Source: Garcia nutans (lineage: Eukaryota > Streptophyta > Magnoliopsida > Malpighiales > Euphorbiaceae). Taken from it: a DNA stretch of 64,000 nucleotides. The position numbers and the translations under genes were made by a program. Positions 35,237 to 48,400 of the stretch are shown piece by piece. The stretch's first letter is position 1; each line of letters starts with the position of its first letter. The notes under the pieces are model-generated. The model saw only the letters and a program-made list of their open reading frames with translations, was not told where the DNA came from and did no database searches. Location of the stretch: assembly GCA_947685225.1 (NCBI GenBank), contig CANTUV010000007.1, positions 11,118,501 to 11,182,500 on the forward strand. Direction: 5' to 3'.

Positions 35237-37620
35237 ATTAATACAAATTGATATAAAATCTTTAACTAGAAAATGTTTAAATACTAGTATATTGATAGTA
35301 GTCAGAGATGTTAGGTTTGTAAACTTTCAAGACTCTCTCTTAGGATCTGTAGAGACCAGTCTAAGTCAAAAATCTATTAAAGTTGATACTTATCTTGATA
35401 TTACAGTATCATTAAATGATCCTAGTATATTAAAAAGTATAATATTAGAAATTAAAATACATAATCATAAAATATTAGAAAGATCAATTCTTATAGCATT
35501 GATTTATAAAATATAGTATAAAACTATGTCATCTGCCTTTACAACTAAATACAAAATGTAACATAAACTTGGAGAAACCAAGTTTCTTCAGACAGGCCTT
35601 AATAAAGTCAATATTGTGATTCCTAAAACCATAGAGTAAGAGGATATCTCATTTTCTACTAAATGAATTTTAGAATGAGCAATTCCTCCTCCAGAACCTA
35701 AAAAAATATAAAGCCTAATATAAATATTAGTCAAATTAAACAGTATAAAGATGATAAAGTAAAATTAAAATTCAGTAGACATAGTATAAGCATTAAGTAC
35801 TCAGATATTTCCTCTTCTACCTCAATAGTAGATATAGAAAGAGCATCACAGTTATTTTCTATCATATATGTCTCTTATCTTGAACCAAATCTTAAACCAG
35901 TATTACAAACTTTTATAAAGTTTAGGTATTCTATATCAGATATACTCGAACCCATCCATAAAATGAAAGGTATAGACTATAGTAGAACTGTACCACAGTC
36001 TCTATATGTTGACCTAAATGAAGCAAACCCTATGGCTCCAAATCCTAGGTTAAATCAATCTCGGTATAGAGATTTATCATCTTCTCCACCTATGTCACCT
36101 ACAACTTTAGTTGTTACTAAAAATATAGCTAATATAGATAGAGAATTAAATGTAATTACTAAAAAATTCAATTTTAATGAAGATAAATTTTGTGAAGAAA
36201 TTACAGCAACTAAAAATTTAGATAGAATTGTAAAAATTTATAAAGAATATAAATTCGAAGAATTACAAACAGAATATATTAATTTTGTAAAACAAAATAA
36301 AATTTCAATAAAATTCTTTAATCGGTATAAAAAGATTTATAAAAAATCCATTAAGAATGGATCCATAAATTATTATGGTATGCTCATAAATTCTTATGAT
36401 ACATCCATAAATCTATCCCATAAATTTATATTAGGAATAAAGAAACAGAATAGAAAGTAAAAGATAAAATTATACAAAGTGAACATCCACCTAAAACTAC
36501 TAGTGTATTTATATATTGAGATAATGAGATAAAAGTTATACCATTTAAAATAGTAGATGATGATGAACCAAATAAAATTATATTAGAATAAAATAATTTC
36601 AACAATGCACATTTATATAGTATATGAAAATAGTTAAATATAATAGAAAAATTTATAAAAGGTAAAGAAATAATAAAATCTAATAAAGAAATTTCTAATA
36701 AAAAATTAAAAATCCTTGTCTTTAAACTTTTTGAGGTTTCAAAGATAGGTCAACAAGAAGTCAAATAATCTAAGGACTCTTATTTTATTAAAGCAATTAA
36801 AGATCAATTTAGTAAAATTGAGTCAATTTTTTAGTAAAAAAAAAGTTGTCCAAGATACACCTCAGTCTAAAATAATTAGTATAGTCACACATGATCAAGA
36901 TTCATAAATAGAAAAAAATTTTATTCCTGACAATGAAGATCTTGACACCTTCAATAAAACAATAACTTCTCAAATAAATCGTATAACCCACAGTCAGTCT
37001 ATAGTACCTAGAATGTTTACACTAGACTATAGTATTATAGAAAAAACTAATGTATTGTCTCAATATAAGTATAATGCTTCATTAGTATATGAATGAAACA
37101 TAGATAATCTTTCAGAATATAATATTCTTAGTCTTTTGTAACAAATAACTATGGTTGCTAATGCTTATAGAACTTAAACTGACACATCTGATAGAACTAT
37201 TGCAGAATTAATTATAGTTGATTTCACAGGCCAATTAAAAGGTTGGTGGGATAATTATCTCACTGATGAATAATATTTAGAAATTTTAAATGCAATTTAA
37301 ACCTATGAGAATTGAACACCTATTTTAAATGAACATAGTGATACTATTCAGGATTCAGTGACAACACTCATCCTGACAATATCACTTCATTTTATAGGAT
37401 ATCCAACTCATTTAAAAGATAAAAATGCAGAATTACTAAGTAACCTCAGGTGTAAAAAACTTAGTGATTTTTAATTTTATAAAATAACTTTCTCAACTAA
37501 GGTAATACTCAGAGGAAATTTCAACCAGACATTTTGAAAAGAAAAATTCTTAGCAGACTTGCCTTTCTACCTAGGTGAGGAAGTCAGAAACCATATAAAA
37601 TAGGCAATGCAACAGTTTTG

Positions 37621-37642
37621 TTATATATATATATATATATAT
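37621..37642. repeat. (TA)n microsatellite at the relic end
   Basis: TA run at the point where viral similarity stops. Confidence 0.85.
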
Positions 37643-37679
37643 AATATTATCATATAAAATAATAGTAAAAAAAGAAATA

Positions 37680-37836
37680 GGCCCAGACCTTACCCATTGA
37701 CCCTTTGACCAGCCCGAGTTAACCCGGCCCGTTCGGCTAGGTTGAGTTGCGGGCCTAATTTTGAAGCCCGAGATATACTTGAGCCGGGCTATAGGCTAGG
37801 GGTAAATCCTGTCCGGCCGGCCCGAGAGCACCCCTA
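37680..37836. mobile_element. hAT-like MITE remnant (right end)
   Basis: A GC-rich block (CCCGAGTTAACCCGGCCC, GGCCGGCCCGAGAGCACCCCTA) ends with CACCCCTA at 37836, the complement of TAGGGGTG, a common hAT MITE terminus. It abuts ATGTGAGA (37837-37844), which is intact LTR sequence in the downstream Copia LTR. No left end or matching left duplication was found, so it is probably truncated. Confidence 0.5.
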
Positions 37837-38194
37837 ATGTGAGATAATATATTTTTTATGAGTGACAAAATAGTGAGGTTTTATTTTTGAGTGTTTGAGA
37901 AACACTTATCATTATTTTAGATTTATCTCAATTATGAGTGTTATGCTTTTAGAATATTTTCTAGAAAAGTTCATCTCTTGTAATTCTACTATTTAATAGT
38001 TGAAAAATTATCCGGAGTTTATCTCGTAAACGTAGCTCAAATTAAAGAGTGAATTGCATTAAATATTGGAGTCTTCTTTTTTATTGATTATTTTTATTTT
38101 GCTCATATTTTATTGCCAATTTGCCTCGAGCCCGCTAATTTCGTAACCCCATAAATCTTTTTTGGGATTTAATTCTTAAATTTATTACCAAACA
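37837..38194 (+). repeat. Copia 5' LTR, 3' part only
   Basis: It shares GTGAGATAATA, ATAGTGAGGTTT, TAGATTTATCTCAATT, AACGTAGCTCAAATTAAA and TGCATTAAATATTG in order with the 3' LTR. It ends CCAAACA two bases before the primer site. Confidence 0.8.
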
Positions 38195-38196
38195 AC

Positions 38197-38207
38197 TGGT
38201 ATCAGAG
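38197..38207 (+). promoter_or_regulatory. Copia primer-binding site
   Basis: TGGTATCAGAG follows the LTR end by two bases and is complementary to the initiator tRNA-Met 3' end. Confidence 0.8.
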
Positions 38208-38237
38208 TCTGGTTAGATATTGTCTGTGTAATTTAAA

Positions 38238-41200
38238 ATGAAAGAGTCAAATAGTATATTTAAATTGACTTCTTCAAATTATTCTATTTGTAAGCCTAGA
38301 ATGGAAGATATTCTGATCTGCATGGATCTTTATGATCCTATTGAAGGTGAAATGGATAAGCGAGCAAATAAATTCGATAAAAATTAGGAGAATGAATAGA
38401 AAGACTGTGTGTACAATTAGGCAATAGATAGATAATAATGTCTATCATCATGTGACTCGGGAGAATAATGTCGAAGCCTTGTGGAAGAAACTTGACAATC
38501 TATATGAAAGAAAATCCCCACAAAATAAGACTTTTTTTTAGAAAACTTATCCATATGAGATTTAAATATAGTAGCAGTATGACTGAATACTTGAGCGATT
38601 TTAAAAGCATTGTAAATCACCTAACCAATTTAAAAAATTGTGCTATCTCATGAATTGTAGGCTTGTTTGCTTCTTGGTAATTTGCCTGACAGTTGAAAGA
38701 CTTTGGTGGTTGTCTTGAATAATTCAGCTCTCAAAGACAAATTGTCTATGGATGCAGTTTGTGAAAGTTTGTCAAATAAAGAAACTATAAAAAATTTAGG
38801 ACTCTTCTACCCACTCAGAAATACTGGTTATTGAAAGGAATGGTAGAAGCAGAACTAAACAGTCTCAAAATGTAGATAAATAGTCAGACAATTATAACAA
38901 GTCAAGTGGTAGATCCAAGTCGAGAAAAAGTATAACTTGCTATCACTGTGGCAAACCATGATATGTGAAAATATTTTGCAGATAACTGAAAAAGGACCAG
39001 GAAGAAAAGAAAGAAGCTAAAAATACAACTTCAATTGCACTTGATGGTGATGTTGTCATTTTTATTAGGGATAATTGTTTATATTTTCACGACCATGAAA
39101 TTTCTTGGGCTGTTGATTCTGGAGTTTCTTATAACGTATCTAAAAAATGTGAATTTTTCACATCATATACTAGTGATGATTTTGATTTTGTCAGAATGGG
39201 GAATGAAACTTCAGCCAAAGTTGTTGGCATGGGTAAGGTGTGCTTGAGTACTAATACCGAGTGGAAGCTATGGCTCAATGCTGTCAAACATGTTCTTGAG
39301 ATAAGGCTCAATCTTATTCCCTCTGACACTCTTACTGATGAGGGTTGCATAAGTTTCTTTCATACGAAAAACTATAAAATTACCAAATGAATCTTGTATT
39401 GGCTAAAGAAAGCAAACAAGATACTTTATACTTCGTGCAAGCCAATATATGTAAAGGAGAAGTGAATGCAGTAGCAGATACCTCATCAGATTCATGGTAT
39501 AAAAGGCTTAGTCACCCAAGTGAAAAAATGAATTGGTGTTCTCACTAAGAAGAAAGTTCTACCCTTAACAGGTATATATTTAGAATCTTGCACTGATTAT
39601 TTAGTTAGAAAATAACATAAAGTTGCATTTTAGAGATCTTACTCTTCTAGAAGATCAAATTTTCTTGATTTAGTTCATATTGATGCTTGTTTCATGAGTG
39701 ATAGAACTCTCAGTGGTGCTCTGTATTTTATGATATTTATTGATAATCACTCTAAAAAAAGTATGGGCGTTTGCTTTGAAATCCAAAGATTAAGTGTTGG
39801 ATGTGTTCAAAAATTTTCATGCCACTGTTGAAAGAGAAACAGGAAGGCAGCTGAAACATGTTCGTACAAATAATGGTAGAGAATACAGAGGTCCATTTGA
39901 GACATATTGCAAGGAGCATGGCATTCTCTTAGAGAAAATAATTCCAAAGACACAACAACATACCATAGTTGTTGAGAGAATGAATAGAATCATTGTGAAA
40001 AGGATCTGGTGTATGCTCTCTCATGCTAAACTCTCCAAGTTCTTTTAGGGTGAAGTAATGAGAACTGCAGTCGATCTGATTAACCTTTCTTCTTCAATTC
40101 CTCTTGATGAATATATTCCAAAAAGTGTATGGAGGGGGAAAGATATTTTATATAATCATTTACAAATTTTTGGATGCAGGGCATTTGTTCACATTCCAAA
40201 AGATAAGAAATCCAAGCTTGACTTCAAGGCTAAAGAATGCATCATCATAGGTTATGCTCATGAAGAGTTTGGTTACAGGCTTTGGGATCCTATTAATAAG
40301 AAAGTCATCAGAAGCACAGATGTGGTATTCTTTGAAGATCTTGAAAAGCCTAAACTAATCAAAGAAAAAGTTTTAGACCTCACATCAGAGTCATCTAGCT
40401 CTGAGCAAAGTGATGCAGATGAACAAAATGCTATGATGTGAGCCCATTCCTAATGGTAATGAACCCGATGATGCTGTTATTGAGCATGATGATCAGTCTT
40501 CTCCTGCACCACCAATTGAAATTTAATTAAGAAGATCCACTAGAAATAAAGGGGCCTCCCCAAAATACTCTCCTCATGAGTATGTAATGCTCACTGATGG
40601 GGGCAAATTTGAAAGTTATGAAGAGGCTATGGCATAAAATCAGAAAAATGAGTGGTTGAATACTATACAAGATGACATGAACTCCTTGCATGAGATCCAC
40701 ACTTATGAGCTGATAAAATCGCCTAAAGAAAAGAAAGCAGTGAAGAATAAATGAGTTTTTATAGTGAAGACTGAAAGTAATACTTCACAACCAAGGTACA
40801 AGACTAGGTTAGTTGTGAAAGGTTTTGGGCAGACGAAAGGAATTGACTTTAAAGAACTTTTCTCACATGCGGTCAAGATGTTTTCCATTAGGATTATTCT
40901 TGGTTTAGCTGCTAACTTGAATTTAGAGATAGAATAACTTGATGTGAAAATAACTTTCCTCCACTGTGACTTATGGGAGAAAATTTATATGGAGCAACCA
41001 GAGTAGTTTAAAGCTAAAGGCAAGGAGAATTTGATTTATAGGTTGAAGAAAAGTCTGTATAGACTTAAGTAAGCACTAAGGCAGTAATACAAGAAATTTG
41101 AGTTCTTTAAGATAGATTATGGATATGGAAAGATAATTATTGATCACTACATGTTTGTAAAGAAGTTTTATGATGATGACTTTATCATCTTATGACTTTA

Positions 41201-42141
41201 TGTAGATGATATATTAATAGTTGGTCATGATGCTGATAAAATAAGTTTTTTAAAGAAAAATCTTAGCAAGTCCTTTACAATGAAGGATTTGGGATCCGCT
41301 AATCAATTCTTGAGATGAAGATTACTCGAGATAGGAAGAGAAGAAAATTATGGCTATCTCAAGAAAAATACATTAAGAAAGTTATTGATATGTTTAGCAT
41401 GAGCAAGGTAAAATCAGTTTGCTCTCTAAATAATGTCATTCAAGTGAGAATGACAAAGAAGAAATGAAGAAAGTGCCTTATACTTCTACAATTAGTAGCT
41501 TCATATATGTTATGGTTTGCACAAGACCAGATATTGCTCATTTTATTAGAGTTGTAAGCATATTTCTTTCTAATCTTGGAAATAAATATTGGGTAGCACT
41601 GAAATGAATACTTAGATATGTTTGAGGCACCTTTATAATTTGTATATGCTTTGGTAATGAAAAATCTGTGTTGGATAAGTATACAAATGCATATATGACT
41701 AGTGATATTGACTCTAGAAAATTCACTTCTGGATATTTGATTAATTTTGCAAGGGGAGCAGTTTCTTAGCAATCGAAATTATAGAAATGCATTACGTTAT
41801 CCACCATAGGCTGAATATATTGCAATTATTGAAGCAAGCAAAGAGCCACTATAGATATTTTTTTTTTGTTGCAAGAGTTGAGCTTTGAGCAAGATAAATA
41901 TGTGTTGTACTATAACAGTCAGATCGCTATTTATCTCTGTAAGAACTCTGTTTTTCACTCACAATCAAAGCACATTATTGTGAGATATCACCAGATTCTA
42001 GATGAACTGGAGATGAAGCAGTTTCAGCTTGAAAAGATTTATTCAAATGATAATGGCTATGATATGATGACAAAAATTCTACCCATGGAGAAGCTAGTTG
42101 ATTGTAAGAAGATTGCTGGTATGAAAATTTTACCTACTTAA
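38238..42141 (+). pseudogene. Copia gag-pol polyprotein, broken
   Basis: The ATG at 38238 opens a typical Copia gag (KLTSSNYSICKPRMEDIL), soon hit by stops. A zinc knuckle (CYHCGKP...IFCR, about 38938-38985) has TGA in place of a knuckle codon. The protease keeps DSG (WAVDSGVSYN, about 39112). Integrase pieces are open at 39794-40048 (GRQLKHVRTNNGREYRG) and 40058-40441 (LQIFGCRAFVHIP). Reverse transcriptase keeps YVDD (41199-41210) and RYKTRLVVKGFGQT; several tryptophan and glutamine codons are now stops, as in EQPE*F. The RNase H tail is open at 41866-42141 and ends near DCKKIAGM. Numerous TGG/CAA-to-stop changes are consistent with deamination decay of methylated DNA. Confidence 0.85.
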
Positions 42142-42157
42142 ATATAAGAGAGAGATT

Positions 42158-42817
42158 TGTTGGAAGATCTCACTCAAATGGCGGAATTCACCACTTTTAA
42201 TTTAAAAAAAAAAGGTCAAATAAAGTGGCCACTACCAATTGCAAATTTCTTTAGAGGTGACCATCAAAAGAAATTTGCAATTGGATACAAATTTTTAACT
42301 ACATAAAATGCGGTGGAGGGAGAGGGAAGTCTCTATAAATGGGCCTTCCCTCCTCCCATTTACTCACATAGCAAGAAGAAAAAAATAAATAAATAAAGTG
42401 AGATTGTTGTAGGTTATAAATATTTAGTTCATTATTTTGTAAAAGAGAAAATTATTTATGTGAGATAATAATTTTTTTTTGTGGGTAATAAAATAGTGAG
42501 GTTTAATTTTTGGAGGTTTGAAAAATATTTATCACTATTTTAGATTTATCTCAATTGTGAGTATTATGATTCTAACATATTTTTTAGAAAAAAAATTCTC
42601 TTGTAATCCTACTATTTATTAGTAAAAGAAATTATTTAAAATTTATCTTGTGAACGTAGCTCAAATTAAAAGGTGAACTGCATTAAATATTGATTTCTTT
42701 TTTTATTAATTATTTTTATCTTACTCATATTTTATTGTCAATTTATCTCGGACATGTTAATTTTGATGCATCATAAATTATTTTTGAGATTTAATTTTTA
42801 AATTTATTGCCCAATAA
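42158..42817 (+). repeat. Copia 3' LTR
   Basis: It starts TGTTGGAAGATCTCAC just after a purine-rich tract and ends near CCCAATAA, matching the end of the 5' copy. A TATA-like TCTATAAATGGGCC sits near 42331. Length is about 660 bases. Confidence 0.75.
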
Positions 42818-43112
42818 ATAATATAGAAAAACAGCTATATAGGTCAAATGATATAAAGGAGGTAACTTGAGCATATCATCCTTCACCAGTTTATTTCTAT
42901 TGTTTATTGTTACATAATGTGTGGAGATAATTATTTGCACAATACTTGTTGTGCATAACGAAATAGGAAAAAAATATAAATAACGAGATCGTTTTATCGA
43001 TGATCAACATATTTAGCTTTATCCAATTGTTAACGAAATTACACATGTAATATAATGTTTTGGAAAAATTATATTTCGGCCTTATATTCTGCAAATTATT
43101 TACACAAATTAA
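42818..43112. other. Unassigned spacer
   Basis: Nothing recognisable between the Copia 3' LTR and the candidate Tourist-like element. Confidence 0.4.
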
Positions 43113-44143
43113 TATCCGTTCAGAATGAATAAATTTTATAAAATTTTATAAAATTTATTTTAATTTTAAAAATTATTTATTTTAAATGAAGTCTCTTGCT
43201 CATTCCAATTCTATAAATTTAAATCTATAAAAGCTCAATTAGTATAAATTAAATTCTATTAAAATAGATAAAATTTACAAATAAATTTCATAAATTAATG
43301 GACTCATTTTTTCTTTATAAAATTACCCTCAATAAACCTATATCTCTTTCTCCCACAATACTCTTCTAATTTTTTCTCTTTTTCAATCTATCAATTTCAT
43401 AAAATTTATTATTTCTCTTATTTTAAAATTTTAAAATTAAATTTTAATAAAATTATGCCGTTAATTTTTAATTTTTTTAGAGCCAAATATCTAGTTTAGA
43501 TGTTTGTTCTTTTAGCTTCATCAATAGTTATATTTTTATCTTAATATTTTATTTAATTTTAATTTTTAATAATTATTTAAATTTTAAAAAATTGATCATT
43601 ACATAAATAAACCCTTTTGTAAAATTGATTATCAAAATAAAAAATATTTCTATAAATATAAATAATAGTCCAATAAATAAAAATTTTTAAATCTAAATAT
43701 TTTCATCTAAAATTATATTAAAAAAATTTATTGTTTTAAATTAAAATTATTAAAATAAAATTATAGTAATTTTAATCAATTAAATTCATATAAACTAAAA
43801 AAAATTAATATTAAAAAATAAAATATATATCTCCAATAATTATCTAATCAAGAGATACATTATTATTAATTTATAGCAATAAATCTAAAAGAGAAAATTC
43901 TTTTGACATTATTTAAACATCAATTTTAAATATAATATTATCATAATAAGAATATATTAAAAAAAAGCAAATAAATTTTTAATTCAGAATTTATTTGAAA
44001 TAAAATTATATAAAATTTAATTGAGTTATTTATTTTAAGTTACACCATACTAAATATAAGAATTCATTTATAAATGAATTCATATATAAAATTTATTTAT
44101 AAATAAATTCTATAATATAAATTCATTCATTCCAAACATAGGA
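43113..44143. mobile_element. Candidate non-autonomous Harbinger/Tourist-like element
   Basis: The left end (TATCCGTTCAGAATGAATAA) and the inverted right end (TCCTATGTTTGGAATGAATG) share a GTTNRGAATGAAT core, and TAA flanks both sides (43110-43112 and 44144-44146). The 1.03 kb interior is extremely AT-rich with no coding capacity. The imperfect ends and AT-richness leave a fair chance of coincidence. Confidence 0.4.
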
Positions 44144-44146
44144 TAA

Positions 44147-45406
44147 GTATAGCAGGACGATATAAAAAAGAAACATTGAAAAGTGAAAACTGAAGTTAAG
44201 TTTTTATATTACATGGAATTAGCTAATTTGAGGCCATATTACAACGATGCAAAAACAAAAAACTAAAAGCAGAGATTAAATATAAATAATAATTCATGTC
44301 ATATTTAATCGATGACAAACTAGAATACAGGATGAAATGCTCTGATGCCATTGAAGGAAATAGTTGAACAAAGCAAGATATCAATTCTCGTATCGCCAGT
44401 ACAACAAGAAGTCACAGGAGATTGAGACTGTCTAACTACAATTAAAAAGCAGAAGAGATTACTGAATACTGAAATACAGTTTTTATCATTTTTTTTCTGC
44501 GTGGTTTCGTATTTATATTGATCGAGTGTTTCTCCTGTTTCTATAATCTAAAAGGATCATTCAGTTGAGGGCAAAAGTAAGGTTGAACAAATTAAAGATT
44601 ACTTGTATAATTCTTGTGAAAATTTTAATTGGGATTTTTTTTTCAAAAGTGGAATTACATAAGTATATAACTTTAAATATATATATATATATACATATAT
44701 TTTCACTTTTTCTTAACCTTATGTATCAAGACTCGGGCGTCTTCAAGGCCTTTTATCTTACACATACAAGTCATGATATATGAATGGCAAAGGAACAGCT
44801 AACGAATTACGTAATTTAATAGACAATTTCACAGTAATAATATTTATAATTTTGATCAACGGACAAAATCACAATTCACAACCCAAAAACTGTCAGCATT
44901 AAAAAACCTTTTCGTACATGTAATGCCGATATGTTACAGAAACCAATAAGGTCACACTATATTGTAACAGAAACAGCATACATAATCATGGTTACAGCTT
45001 CTCAGCATAGGTTTCCTTTATAATTCATTCAAAAAATTCAAAATGCAGCCAAGAAAACTTCATCATCCAAAAAAAAACTGCATACCATGATTCCATTTGT
45101 TAATTTCACCGAAACAAAGGCCACTATAGGAATGCATGCACAGGCAGGAATCAGCAACTTTGGTGCAGTCTGGTAGTTACAAATGATCATCCTTTTTGCA
45201 GGTACAAGGAGAAATTCCTCCAACAAATTAAATAGTTTTACGCCAAAAATTGTGCAGGTCCCTTTGACCTATCTTTCATCATACAAGACATTCTTTACAT
45301 TCTCAATTTTAAGGGAAGAATAATAGAATATATGCGCGGCAAACCATTGGAAAAGGGACAAAAAGGGAAAATTGATCTGGTCTTATCTTCCTTTTCTTGT
45401 ATATTA
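44147..45406. other. Spacer downstream of the SYP3 gene
   Basis: The part near 45000-45406 is presumably the SYP3 3' flank and 3'UTR. The rest holds no recognisable gene; the short frames at 44565-44783 and 45038-45226 lack motifs. Confidence 0.4.
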
Positions 45407-48400
45407 TTACACCACAAAAAACAAGAAAATCATGAGGAATACAATCAATACAAAGAATATCTTGATCATCAGCCATCTGTTGGATGAAATACTGTTAAGA
45501 TACCTGACAAGTTGGCCCTGAGCCCCTTCTACATTTGATAGTGTCTCGTCCATGTTCTCATCAATCCTACAATGCAAGTCAAAGTCACGAGCCTTGGTGA
45601 GTTGTTACTGTTCCTCAATCTAATAAAAGGTTAAATATAAAACAATTTATCTTCATATTTTTGAAACGTTCATCAGAATTTAGTGGATTTGGCTCCTCTC
45701 ATGGTTAAACTTCTATTCATCCACTGAAAGAAGGCTGCCATAGTGCCACTGCACCAAACATGTATCAGCCAACATGCTAGCCTCTTTCAGTGAAAGGCAG
45801 CAGCTTCCCAATGACCAGAAAAAAGGTCCCTACTGGGAGGAGCCAAAAGAGTGCCATCACCATTAAGAGTACCTCATGTGGACATGCAAACATGAATCGA
45901 ACATTTATTCATTACTTGATCAAAAGCTTATACTTGTTGGTTGATGGAAGCTATAACAAGGAACTAACCTGATTGCAAGCTCTCCTTGTTGTGAAACCAT
46001 AGTCGCTAGTTGTGTAAAGATATTGCTTAACTCATGAATTGTTGACTCCACATTGTGTAGAGCCTCAGCTCTACTATGCATATAACTGTCTTGCAGAGGA
46101 ACCATCTGCTGTTGTTGGTGATGCTGCTGTTGCTGCAAAAGTGGCTGTGACTCACCATCTGTCTGCTTGCTGCAAAGGAAAAGGAAGACAATTTTAGTGA
46201 GTAATCAACATTTCATTCTTCACCAAAGAGAAACCCATTACAGACACATAATCCTTATACAGAGGATTTTCATATGCGAAATTAGAGAGATTCATGCACT
46301 TCTCTAAATGAAACAGAGCATTGAGGTTTCATAAATAGAAGAACAAGGAGCTCCCAACCAAAAATTCTAAATGAAACAGAATATTAAGGTTCCAAAAATA
46401 GAAAACCGAGGATCTCCAAAAAGAAATTCTTGACACCATATGTGCCAAGAGAATGTGCTGCCATCCGTACCTGGGAAATAACTGAGACGAGGATGCAGAA
46501 CCATTGGCCCATGGAGGTGGAGGTGCAGCTGATGCATTAGCAGCAGATCTGGAAGCTAGTGGACGCTGTCGAACAAAGGGATTTGCAGAATCTTTTGAAG
46601 CAGTAGAAGAAAACAATTGCCTTCTGTTCTCATGAACCTTTAGATTCTGCAAATATATAAAATACCCAAACATAAAACACAACGCATTAACCCATACTAA
46701 TGTCCAATTTTTCAGATATTTGCTGGGTTGAGCACAATCTCCTAATGTACCTCTGTTCGCATTGTGAGGACTTCTTTAAACTCCTTTGTGGTGCTCATTA
46801 GGCGGTTCTTCAAGCTATCAACCACAGTGGTTGAGTGAGTTGTGGTGTCACTTGAGATGTTTCCACTTTCATTCTGGGAATTGCAAATGAATTGTAGATC
46901 TACTACAGCTGCATTGAGTGCTGTAATATCTTGCTTTATAACTGCAGTAAGCTCTTGAATCTCCATAGTCGGATCATCAAACACTGATGTTCTCTTTGCC
47001 ACTGATTAAGAAAATAAATAAATAAATCTAATGATATTGATAATTTAAGTGCTCCTCTAGCAAAATTCATAATGTATTTGATAACAAGGCAAACACTTTT
47101 TTCAACATTTGTCTTTTAACTTTCGATCATATTTGATCCTTTTGATTTAAGGAAATATTTATCAACAAAACAACTGAACTATCAAACACTATTTATAACT
47201 CAAACTCAAAATTAGAGTAAGAGAGAGAGAGAGAGAAAGAAAGGAGGATAAATGTAACATAACCATCCATGCTCAGCGAAGGGGCTCCATTTGTAGCATT
47301 TACAGTGAGGGAAAAATGATCATATGATAAGGAAAAATCTTTCCGGAAAAGTCACAAATTTAAATTAAGAAGGTGTTGATTTATTAAAACTTCTTGCAAG
47401 TATTTCCCAAGGTGAATATGATCTTAAGATTATAAATCAACCAAACTTTTCTTGTTAATTGACAGTTATAAAGCCTTACACGAAACCATGAAAATGGGTT
47501 TATCATCAAGAAATGTAGCTTTGATATTTGCAGCTCCATGAATCAGTTTGAAGTTAATTATCATTCCAAGAGATTTTGGTAAAGTAATTTTCTCAGAATA
47601 TTCATTTATTAATTAAAAGCACAAAATTGATGTGAAGTTAAAAAAGTGGATAGCAGTTGCTGCATAAAAACAGTAAATTAAACCATATTTAAGCTCATAC
47701 AACCTCGTTCATGAATGTTACAAGTGCTACATATCAATCAATTGCTCTATCTGAATACAACTTGTTCAGTCGTTCAAAGTGTAATCAACATTGATATAGT
47801 TTCAATTAGCAGCTATAGGTTTGATATTTTCAGAAACAATACTCGTATCATTTCAAGGCTGAAAATATTTATTTAGAATATTATGTAGAAACGAAACAAA
47901 TGGTAAAACAAAAAAAATATTCTAAGTAACCTTATCAACCTTGAATCAAAAGGGTGTAACTTGGATCATGCAGACATCAGCCAAAGCAGCATACTAAGTT
48001 ATTGTTTTCACTAAAGTTGCAGAATTAGCCTAATTTGAAGAAACCTTGGATTCTCATCCCAAAAATTATCAGATCCGAAACTCTTTGTTAATACTTCACA
48101 AACATTTCCCTGCTAAAACTAACTATTGCAATAACCTAAGAAGACAGAGACGGCCACCAAACCCACCAATTTACATTTTTCGCATCCTTTCAAAACAATA
48201 TAGATAATATATTTTGCCCATCCAATAGTACGTACGTCATTACTAGCACATCATAGACCTCGAAAAACCTAATTGAATTCCCCTAATAAGACGAAATTAT
48301 GCTCAGGCCAAAATACATGCATATATATATAATAACAGGAAAACTAAAAAATAAAAGCATAAAAAACAACTTACATTTCGCAAGCTTTGAAAGCTTCTGC

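Larger units (their letters stand above)
34690..37636 (+). pseudogene. Endogenous caulimovirid relic, plus part: primer site, movement protein, coat-protein N-terminus
   Basis: This is the plus-strand half of the same kind of virus. A tRNA-Met-type primer site (34696-34708) and a short leader precede a movement-protein-like region (about 34950-35710). The longest intact stretch is 35292-35516 (VVRDVRFVNFQDSLLG), and it ends in a Pro-rich AIPPPEP segment. A 165-codon open frame follows at 35963-36460, with no clear domain. A capsid-like region at about 37180-37620 contains FTGQLKGWWDNYL. Stops and frameshifts occur throughout. The sequence ends in a TA microsatellite at 37621-37642. It is a degraded relic with no protein-coding capacity beyond short pieces. 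Confidence 0.65.
37837..42817 (+). mobile_element. Ty1/Copia retrotransposon, decayed, 5' LTR truncated
   Basis: The element has a partial 5' LTR (37837-38194), a tRNA-Met primer site, a decayed gag-pol (38238-42141), a purine-rich stretch (AAGAGAGAGA near 42146-42155) and a 3' LTR (42158 to about 42817). The domain order protease, integrase, reverse transcriptase, RNase H shows it is Copia. The retained 5' LTR portion aligns along its length with 42458-42817 but with many differences, so it is an old insertion. About 300 bp of the 5' LTR is missing, at the exact point where the hAT remnant ends. Confidence 0.85.
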
